Below, in pieces: positions 56,455 to 64,000 of a DNA stretch of 64,000 nt (the first letter of the stretch is position 1; the number at the start of each line of letters is the position of its first letter). This DNA comes from Anomalospiza imberbis (lineage: Eukaryota; Chordata; Aves; Passeriformes; Viduidae), in the NCBI RefSeq assembly GCF_031753505.1, contig NC_089701.1, positions 540,001-604,000 on the forward strand. Reading direction: 5' to 3'. The notes beneath the pieces were generated by a model. That model searched no databases and was not told where the DNA came from. It saw nothing but the letters and a program-made list of their open reading frames with translations. A program made the translations under genes and the position numbers.

Positions 56455-56800
56455 GCCCTGGCTGCCCGCGGCCGCGGACAAAGGCAGGATGCGAGGGACA
56501 TCCCAGGGCACGTGCTCCTCCCTCCTTCCCGGGCAGCGAAGCCCCGGCCGACGCCACTTCCAAAAAGCTGCCGTGTCCGAGGGCCCGAGGGCACGGGCGC
56601 TCCCGCAGCCCCAGCAGCCGGCGGGGTCGGTGGGAAGTGCCGGACACGAGGGAAACCCGCCGTCCTTCGGCGGTGGGCACCGAGAGCCGGTGCCCTCCCT
56701 CGCCCGGGCACCGCGGTCAGCGCTGTCCCCAGGGGCCGGCGCTGCCTCCCCTCCCGCCGGCACACCCCGGAGCCTCCCGAGCCTCATCCCTCCCATCCTG
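56455..56800. other. CpG-rich patch (best CpG-island candidate)
   Basis: About 345 bp with high GC and one of the densest CG-dinucleotide runs in the window (for example CCGCGGCCGCGG at about 56467 and CCGCCGTCCTTCGGCGG at about 56658). Four overlapping frames of 80-145 codons cross it without recognisable protein character. It could be the promoter or first exon of an unseen transcript. Confidence 0.5.
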
Positions 56801-58061
56801 TTTTCCAGAGTCTGCTTGGAGCTCCAGTGGAAGTCAGGGACGAGCTGAACTGATGCGTCTCTTTCTCAGCGACCATCTCTGGTAACAAGTGCCAGTGGTG
56901 CTGCAGGACGGGATTTCCTCTCGCTTCTCACAACGAGCGGGGCCTGAGGGGAGCCCTGTGCCCGAGGCTGTGGGCTCTGGGCACCGTGAGGGCAGCGGGA
57001 AGAAGCCCACAGCTGCTGCAGGCAAGGCAGCCGTGCCAGGGCTCTGTCCATGCCGTGTGGCTCTGGGGCCGGGAGTGCTGGCCCACATCTGGTCTCCTGA
57101 TTTTCCTGAGGGTCTCTCTCCCCAAATAAGCACAGACAGATACCTACAACTCAACTACATCTGGAATAATCCCTGGCTCCTAACCGAATCCAGAGCTGTA
57201 ATTCAATCAAGATGTTCTGCTGACACTATAAACCGGGAGAGCAGGGTGGAGCGGCGAGTGTAAATGCCAGCAGAGCCGAGACTGAATTACAGCTGTGCTG
57301 CTGCACCAGACACGTCATGCTCAGACACAGGGGAACAGAGACCTCTTTGTTAAACTAATTATTTTAATACATAGAAGGAGAGGACAGAAAGGACCTGTTA
57401 AATATTTACCGTTTCAGGCCTTTTCTTGCTGGACATTTTTTCACTGTTGATATAAGCTGCTCTGTGCCGCAGTTAAACCTGCCCATAAAAATGGAAAGGT
57501 TCAAAGTGTGCATGACATATTTCAGGGGGACAGGGTGACTCCAGGGGCTGGTAATGAAGCCCAGAGCTTTTCACCTCTGTAGCACTGGTTTGAATCCAAA
57601 CACCATTTCCATCTGCAGGTGGTTTAGCTTCATCCCTGTTACAAGCTGAGCTGTTCTCTGTCCTTCTGACCAAGTGCTCTTCTGGGAAGAGCTGGGGAAG
57701 GTCCTCCCCACTGGCACAGGGCCCGGTTGTCCCTTCAGAGGGATCAGGAGGGCAGGGGAAGGGGCTCAAGCTCTCCCTTCCACTTTTGGGAGCCCCAGGA
57801 CAAGCACAGCCTACACAGCTGTGTCCCGCAGGGACAGGAGGGTCCAAAACAACCAGCAAACCCTCCTGCCGCTGCAGAGGCCATCCCCGGAGCAGGCAGT
57901 GGCAGGGTGGCAGCTCCAGCGGGTACCGGTGCTCCTGTCCCAGGGCAGCCCATCGGTGGGATGGAGGAGCTGGGATGGAGGAGCGTTTTGGAAAACGCGC
58001 TGCCATGGAAGCAGCTCTGCTGTGGGGCAGGCGTGCGGCTCAGGCACCGCCACCACAGCAA
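56801..58061. other. Non-coding spacer, no gene
   Basis: Mixed composition. The AT-richer 57340-57470 has ACTAATTATTTTAATAC. No repeat family or exon is recognised. Confidence 0.42.
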
Positions 58062-58796
58062 GGGCACCGCTGCCCTCCAGCCTGTCTGGAGCTCACCTGC
58101 CCCGGAACGAGGGCACCGCTGCCCTCGAGCCTGTCTGGAGCTCACCTGCCCTGGAACGAGGGCACCGCTGCCCCCGAGCCTGTCTGGAGCTCACCTGCCC
58201 CGGAACGAGGGCACCGCTGCCCTCGAGCCTGTCTGGAGCTCACCTGCCCTGGAACGAGGGCACCGCTGCCCCCGAGCCTGTCTGGAGCTCACCTGCCCCG
58301 GAACAAGGGCACCGCTGCCCCCGAGCCTGTCTGGAGCTCACCTGCCCCGGAACAAGGGCACCGCTGCCCCCGAGCCTGTCTGGAGCTCACCTGCCCTGGA
58401 ACGAGGGCACCGCTGCCCTCGAGCCTGTCTGGAGCTCACCTGCCCCAGAACAAGGGCACCGCTGCCCCCGAGCCTGTCTGGAGCTCACCTGCCCCGGAAC
58501 AAGGGCACCGCTGCCCCCGAGCCTGTCTGGAGCTCACCTGCCCTGGAACGAGGGCACCGCTGCCCCCGAGCCTGTCTGGAGCTCACCTGCCCTGGAACGA
58601 GGGCACCGCTGCCCCCGAGCCTGTCTGGAGCTCACCTGCCCTGGAACGAGGGCACCGCTGCCCCCGAGCCTGTCTGGAGCTCACCTGCCCCAGAACAAGG
58701 GCACCGCTGCCCCCGAGCCTGTCTGGAGCTCACCTGCCCCAGAACAAGGGCACCGCTGCCCCCGAGCCTGTCTGGAGCTCACCTGCCCCGGAACGT
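58062..58796. repeat. Minisatellite, 15 units of exactly 49 bp
   Basis: Fifteen consecutive units with no length change (735 bp = 15 x 49), each starting GGGCACCGCTGCC and containing CTGTCTGGAGCTCACCTG, then CCC(C/T)(G/A)GAAC(G/A)A. Variants are few: CCTCCAG or CCTCGAG versus CCCCGAG, CTGGAACGA, CCGGAACAA and CCAGAACAA types. Each unit carries the E-box CACCTG and, on the minus strand, CAGGTGAGC, an ideal 5' splice-site sequence. Frames of 370-470 codons running across are read-through. Confidence 0.97.
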
Positions 58797-58957
58797 GTCA
58801 CTGGCCGGGAGCCACCTCGGGCAGGTGACACCGTGGGGGTGAGTCCCACTGGCAGCAGTGGCACTGTGGCCTCCTGGGGACCTGTCCTGGTGCTCCTCCC
58901 TGGACCCTCTCCACCAAGATCAGTGGAAAGCACCTGCCTCCAACGGTGCTGCCGGTT

Positions 58958-58991
58958 CCGTCTGTCCGTCTGTCCGTCTGTCTGTCTGTCT
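58958..58991. repeat. CTGT/CCGT tetranucleotide microsatellite
   Basis: Imperfect (CCGTCTGT)n turning into (CTGT)n, about 34 bp. Confidence 0.93.
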
Positions 58992-59159
58992 GCTGCTAGC
59001 ACGAGCCCTCTGTTCCCACCCCAGCAGGGAGAAGGCTCCGTCCTCACCCCAACGGGGAGGGAACTCAGCTGCCCCTGCCCAGGGCAGGGCTCCTCTGAGG
59101 AGCTCAAATTCTGCAGATCTCAGCAAAAACTGTGGGAAGAACTCAAATATGCAGCAAGC

Positions 59160-59720
59160 ACTGATTTTCCATGTGGATGCATTGCCATTAGGCTTACCCA
59201 TTAATTAGAATAATAGTAATTGTTATGATAATGATGATTATAGAGACTACTTCATATTTACTGAGGTTGGAAATGTCTAAACCAAGCCCTTGCACAAGCC
59301 GCATGCTTTTATCAAAGCCATTAATGTCTGAGATAACATTTTTAAATGCCAAATTTTCTATGAAAACGTATATTTATATTGAGAAAATTAAATTTCAGCT
59401 TAAGGTTCTTATTATAAATAAAAGAAAATAAGTCAATAAAACAATAAATATTTAACTGAATGAAGCAGAAATTATATCCAATTATATTTTCTTTAAAACC
59501 CAATTTATCTGCCAATATTTTCTTTAAATGCTTATGTTACTTTTTCACTTACTAACAATAAATGCCTGGATGCATTTCAAAGTGGTGCCTTTTCTATTAT
59601 TTCATTTCCTGGAGTCCTCGGCTTGAAAGGACATTAATAGCACACTATAAATAAAAAAAAAAAAAAAAGTTACTTAAGGATTTACAGCTGAGGATTTCTA
59701 TGGAAACAAACCGGAGAGGG
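59160..59720. promoter_or_regulatory. AT-rich candidate element with poly-A run
   Basis: Very AT-rich complex sequence (CCATTAATTAGAATAATAG at about 59200; AAAGCCATTAATGTCTGAG at about 59315), ending near a 16-A run at 59653-59668. The first 200 bp look CNE-like and the rest may be unconstrained. Confidence 0.36.
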
Positions 59721-60017
59721 GAGCTTGCATCAGGGTGGGGGTGGGGGATGGAAACAAAGAGCTGAAAACGGGAACCAAACTTCAGCTGCCACGTGGCAAC
59801 CCCAGGTCCTCCTGCCTGCGCCTGACTCCGCGTCTAGGGTCACCAGGGGGGGGGCACAGGGGTACCCCCAAAGCAGCCACCGGGTCCTGGGGCTGCTCTG
59901 GCACGGGAACCCGCGGGCAGAGGGATGGTTTGGGCTGCCGGGGAAGCTGCTGCCAGACCCCTGCCTGTGCCCAGGATGAGAGCTGCAGGAAAGCTGAAGG
60001 GATGATCCCACACACAC

Positions 60018-60369
60018 CAGGGCACTGCGGGACACTGGGATGTTTTGGAACATTGGGACACCACGGGACATTGGGACACCATGGGACACTGAGATGTTTT
60101 GGGACACTGGGACACCACGGGATGTTATGGGACACTGGGACACCACAGGACACTGGGACACCAAGGGACACCACGGGATGTTATGGGACACTGGGACACC
60201 ACAGGACACTGGGACACCAAGGGACACCACGGGATGTTATGGGACACTGGGACACCACGGGACACTGGGCTGTTTTGGGACCCTGGGACACCACGGGACA
60301 CTGGGACACTAAGGGACACTGGGCTGTTTTGGGACACTGGGACACCACGGGATGTTATGGGACACTGGC
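60018..60369. repeat. Minisatellite with 56-bp higher-order unit
   Basis: Basic words are GGGACACTGG, GACACCAC and GGGATGTTAT or GGCTGTTTT. A 56-bp higher-order unit starting GGGATGTTATGGGACACTGG is repeated at 60119, 60175 and 60231, after which the order changes. Plus- and minus-strand frames run through it and are not genes. Confidence 0.95.
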
Positions 60370-60539
60370 AGGCCACGAGCTTGGGGCTCTCCTTTGCCCC
60401 AGCTGCCTCTGCCCTGTGCTCAGCCACCCTCGGAGCACCTGAGCACAGGCCAGCAGAGGGGAATGGCTCCATCGCCAGCTCTCGCAAATGGGAAGCGGAT
60501 TTCCAAGTGAGAGGAGCCAAAATGACTTGCATAACATAG

Positions 60540-61260
60540 GAAACAATTCAACAATCAAAAAATCTTTCACTACTTAATAGGATTTTATAAATTGAATTAT
60601 CTCTGTGAGCGCTGACAGTCCGAGCCGATCAATCAATTAAGGGATGCCAGGCTCGAGCCCGCAGACCTGCTCGGGAGAAGGTGCTGCTGGCAGGGCCCTG
60701 GCTCCTCTGCCACCCCCTGCCCCCCAGGCGGGGCCCTGCCAGGGCCTCCCCCACCGCGGAGGGGTCCAGCCCAGCCTGACCTTCAGGGCCACATCTGGGA
60801 CACGGGCCCGATCCAGCTCCACGTGTGTGGAGCCAGAGGGCCCTGGGGACCGGCAGAGTCCTGGGTGTCCTCTCTGTCACGGGCGTTTCGGAGACTCCTG
60901 TGGAGGCTCCTGCAATCTGCCTTTGCCACTGAGTGCGCATTGATGCGGAGGGTGCAGCGGGTTATTGATGGCATGTAGGACCAGGTGTTCACAGATGAAA
61001 GGTTAGTTTATTAATCCTCTGGGAGACCTTATGAAAAACAAATTCAGGTAAACAACATATTTTTCTTGACTGCTTTCAAGATTTAAAGCAAGGATCCTGT
61101 TCTTGGAGTCTCTTCGATGCATTTCCATTGCACTCTGTTATTACATTCTTCAAAAAAGAGAGATTGCTTCTCGTGCCACGTTCTGGGAGAGAGAAACCTA
61201 ATTGAATCTGCTGCCCATGTAGCTGGACAGCATCTCCTTCCCAGTTATGGATGGGCTGGA
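60540..61260. other. AT-rich flanks around GC-rich spacer; possible element at 60970-61260
   Basis: 60540-60640 and 60970-61260 are AT-richer complex sequence (for example TAGTTTATTAATCCTC at about 61002) and may be regulatory. Between them is GC-rich spacer with no gene. Confidence 0.33.
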
Positions 61261-61800
61261 GAGTCTCTGAAGCACATGGGCAGGCCCATTGGAAAGGCAT
61301 TGTTCTGCTGGATGCCTGCAGTGCCATGCTGTGTCCCTTCCTGGGGCCCAGCAGCTCAGCTCCCGTGGTGCCCAGCCTTCGTGTCCCACAGACATTCCCT
61401 CTGTGCCCAGAGCAGGTTTTGTTGTGGCTCTTTGTCCAGCCAAGGTGGGGGGAACATGGGTTTCCAAGTGAAGCCTCCTCTGTGCCCCCTCCAGGGAGGA
61501 CCTGGGCTCGCTGGGGGCTCTCAGGAGTGGCACAGACACTTCCCAGCCCCTGCACCCCGCAGTGCCCAGAAACATCTCCATCCCTCCCAATGCTGCCCTA
61601 GATGTGGCAGGACAAGGCCCCCAGCCCGGAGCCCACCACAGAGCCCACCGAGAGGAACCAGCTCCCAGGTGGCCGCCCTGGGACCAGTGGGGACAAGTGG
61701 GGGCTAATTTGAGGAGGAATCGCACAGGGAGTGCCAGACACTGTACACTGCTTCATGTAAGCTCTGAGCATGGTGCTCAGGAGAGAGAAATCCCTGTGCC
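61261..61800. other. GC-rich spacer, no gene
   Basis: Overlapping frames up to 196 codons on both strands, none recognisable. Confidence 0.45.
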
Positions 61801-61930
61801 CTGTTTATGACCACTGGAACTTGATTAAGCACTGAACTTTAATTAATTGAGTGGCTTGGAGTAATAAGTCCTGCCGATTTGCTTTGCCCAATGAAGAGGT
61901 GAATAGTTAATTCCCATTAAGTGTCAGGTG
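61801..61930. promoter_or_regulatory. Short candidate conserved element
   Basis: CTTTAATTAATTGAGTGG (about 61839) and GAATAGTTAATTCCCATTAAG (about 61901) give clustered TAATT cores in a short AT-rich island. Inferred. Confidence 0.33.
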
Positions 61931-61993
61931 TGAGGGCCAGCCTGGCACGGGCCCCACCATCGATCAGACGAGGTGCAGACACCGGCGCTGCCC

Positions 61994-62044
61994 GGGCCCC
62001 CCAGCCCCCTGGGCCCCCCAGCCCCCTGGGCCCCCCAGCCCCCT
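61994..62044. repeat. Three perfect copies of a 17-bp unit
   Basis: GGGCCCCCCAGCCCCCT occurs at 61994, 62011 and 62028 with no differences. A small C-rich minisatellite. Confidence 0.95.
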
Positions 62045-62329
62045 GCTCTGATGTGTCCCGGAGCCCTCCCCATAACCCCGGAGCCCGACTGGAGCCTGAG
62101 GGGGCAGCGAAGCCCCCGCCGGGCCGGGGAGACATTCCAAAGGTCGGCTCCCCATCCCCTTCCAAGGTCCTGGGGTGAATCCCCTCAGTCCAGCGTGTGC
62201 TGCAGAGCCAGGAGCAGAGGCCAGTGAGGAGGAAAAGTGCAGTGCAGGAAGATGGTTCCCACCAGAATGGGCTGGAGCAGGAGGGCGAGGCATGCCCTGC
62301 CTGTGCTCCAGCGTGCCTCTCCTGCTCCT

Positions 62330-62690
62330 TAAATTGATTGGCACTTTCTATTTGAGGAAAAATGAGTTCTTAAAATTGAAATACTGGTTATTGTTATGGT
62401 AATACTGCAAGGCTGTGGCAGCAGAGATTTTAAGATACGAAAAAGGTTAGTTTGAATCAAGCAGCTGAGAGGTGAGTCTATATAAAGTACTCAGGACTAA
62501 TGAGTTCCGAGGGATCTGCGTATCGGGTCTGGACCCCTTAATGCTGCTGATTCAAGTGGTGGGTGCAGGTAATCACCAAGATAACCTGAGGCCTCTGGGA
62601 TCATTACTGCTTTATCACATTTTGTATAAAATATTTTCGGCCTCATTTAGGGTGTCAGCCTCTATCAAACGTTTCCTGGCGTTCAGAGCG
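62330..62690. promoter_or_regulatory. Candidate conserved non-coding element
   Basis: AT-rich to balanced complex sequence with GAGTTCCGAGGGATCTGCG (CpG-bearing, about 62502), GCAGGTAATCACC and ATTACTGCTTTATCAC words. Bounded on the right by GC-rich, proline-type sequence at 62700. Inferred. Confidence 0.38.
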
Positions 62691-62899
62691 TGATGCAGCC
62701 CTGCGGCTCCAGCGTACCTGGAACCCTCACCACCCTCCCCTGGCCCAGCACACCTGGAACCCGCACTGTTCTCTCCAGGCTGGTGTCCCTGGAACCCTCC
62801 TGTCCCACCAGGAGAGGCACTCGAGGCACCCCAGACTCTCTGAGGGGCCCGTGGTGCTGAACAGGAGATTTGTGAATAATGTGAGAACAAAAGTATTGA

Positions 62900-63470
62900 G
62901 CCGTATTAGCAGAACATAGTGACTGATTCCCAACATCTGTTATTGCTTTCTCTCATCTGTACCTGAAATTTGCAATTTAGAGCCCATACCTTTATTTGGA
63001 AAATAATAGTACAGAATTATAAAAGTTTAATATGCTCTCAGTAAAATGAAAAATGAGCAGTTATGATATTGTCTAACACTTTCAAATGTGTTTATTAATT
63101 CATGTTTTAAATCATAAGTTTCATTCTGCAGGAGAGTCATACACAGCAATAAGCAAGTTTTAAAATATTAATGAATAAACAATATTTCTCTATTGAAATA
63201 TAACATGCTTCTTTGAACAATGTACCAATGGTAATAAATCACAACCAGCAGAAAATTGCATTTCATATTTAATACAACTTGAACTCTGCCTTTTTATAAA
63301 TGATATCTTTTTTGTTTAATTGGCGTCAGTTCAGATCTAGCAGATTGCTAATAAAATTCTGGATTTCCATACTTAATGACGCGTGCTCTTTATGCTGAAT
63401 TTTACCACAAAAAATGCAACCTTTTATTATACGAATTGCAGGCGTTAATAGGTGATCTCCCAGCATGGGC
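62900..63470. promoter_or_regulatory. AT-rich candidate regulatory cluster
   Basis: About 570 bp of AT-rich complex sequence (TAATAGTACAG, GTTTATTAATTCATG, CTTAATGACGCGTGC with CpGs, GGCGTTAATAGGTG). The right edge to GC-rich sequence at 63475 is abrupt. Enhancer-like; inferred. Confidence 0.4.
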
Positions 63471-63588
63471 AATGGCCCCGCCTGCGCTCCCAGAGCCTCA
63501 CCCGGGCTCCCCCGCGGCCAGGGGTGGCCGTGTGCCCCATTCCCCTGCTCCGGGGTGCATCCCAGCGAGCTGGGCGTGTCGGGGACTG

Positions 63589-63623
63589 GGAGGAGGAGGA
63601 GGAGGAGGAGGAGGAGGAGGAGG
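63589..63623. repeat. (GAG)n microsatellite
   Basis: About 35 bp of uninterrupted GGA/GAG repeat in GC-rich spacer. Confidence 0.95.
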
Positions 63624-63739
63624 GCCCCTTCTCCCACGGGGGTCCCTGGCCCGGAGATGTGCTCATCGAGGACACCCCTGGGTCCCCACCCACCCCAGGA
63701 ACAGGCGCTCACCTAGGGGCTCTAGGCACCCCTCAGCAC

Positions 63740-63949
63740 CCGCGTTAGCATCGCGGAGAGGAATGAAAGTAATTGGGTTTAATTAGCCTGTATAAACACG
63801 ATCCTTAAATTCGTTGCCACATGAGGGTTTTGGCAGCCTCCAATAAATTAATCCTTTTTATTATATCAATGACAGGAAGATGATCAAATAGGCTTTGATA
63901 TAGATTTGGGGATTTAGCACCTAGTAGCGCTCTGACATGCTTGAACTTC
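63740..63949. promoter_or_regulatory. Candidate conserved non-coding element
   Basis: Complex sequence with TAATTGGGTTTAATTAGCC (about 63770), AAATTAATCC (about 63845) and ATATCAATGACAGG. Inferred from motif density. Confidence 0.36.
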
Positions 63950-63970
63950 CTGCTGCTGCTGCTGCTGCTG
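63950..63970. repeat. (CTG)7 microsatellite
   Basis: Seven perfect CTG units, potentially length-variable. Confidence 0.95.
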
Positions 63971-64000
63971 GAGGCAAGAATGAGGCTACGAGCAGCGTCT

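Noticed and set aside
57585..57615. tRNA B-box-like GGTTTGAATCC
   Set aside because: The invariant TTCRA core is not matched, no A box lies at the right distance, and no cloverleaf could be drawn.
57674..59204. Three plus-strand frames of 371-472 codons
   Set aside because: The 49-bp unit shifts frame each copy, so all three frames show the same 49-residue repeat. There is no coding signal outside the array.
62713..62825. Repeated CCTGGAACC words as a minisatellite
   Set aside because: The spacing is irregular and the intervening sequence unrelated. Only the 9-bp word recurs.

Overview
This window looks like a gene-free stretch of a vertebrate nuclear genome, most probably a bird. The best evidence is three 3'-end fragments of CR1-type LINE retrotransposons (33158-33371 plus, 36532-36783 minus, 53571-53642 minus) with the wording typical of avian CR1 tails. 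A songbird fits, but I infer that only from the style of these copies. I found no convincing protein-coding exon, tRNA, rRNA, CRISPR array, operon or bacterial-type signal on either strand. The longest open frames (about 390-470 codons) are read-through of tandem repeats whose unit length is not a multiple of three.

Three kinds of sequence alternate. (1) AT-rich, low-repeat islands full of homeodomain-like TAATTA/TTAATTAA, SOX-like, POU octamer and CRE motifs. These look like conserved non-coding elements (CNEs) of a regulatory gene desert or a giant intron. The most striking lie at 10.4-10.9, 17.1-17.5, 18.1-18.5, 23.3-24.4, 26.4-27.4, 34.3-36.1, 39.8-40.8, 45.8-46.3, 50.2-50.7, 51.6-52.0 and 62.3-63.5 kb. 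Conservation itself cannot be seen in one sequence, so these calls are inference. (2) GC-rich spacers that appear unconstrained, with a few CpG-dense patches (24.7-25.2, 27.95-28.07, 30.4-30.9, 56.45-56.8 kb). (3) An unusual concentration of large minisatellites: 25 x 19 bp at 3.9 kb, a 5/15/21-bp modular array at 32.2 kb, a 15/20-bp modular array at 41.1 kb, about 30 x 20 bp at 42.4 kb, 15 x 49 bp at 58.1 kb, and an array with 56-bp higher-order units at 60.0 kb. Smaller duplications accompany them.

Older mobile-element remains include a decayed CR1/L3-like reverse-transcriptase relic at 21.6-22.1 kb, whose RT block is still readable, and a weaker one at 6.15-6.44 kb.

The observation I consider most worth a second look is a pair of diverged, collinear, direct-orientation copies of a CNE-like element at 35190-35425 and 35838-36050. 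Other points are 37 CAGGTG/CACCTG E-boxes carried by two independent minisatellites, minisatellites whose units resemble splice sites, perfect inverted repeats inside two AT-rich islands, and a good CTCF-like site at 11.6 kb.
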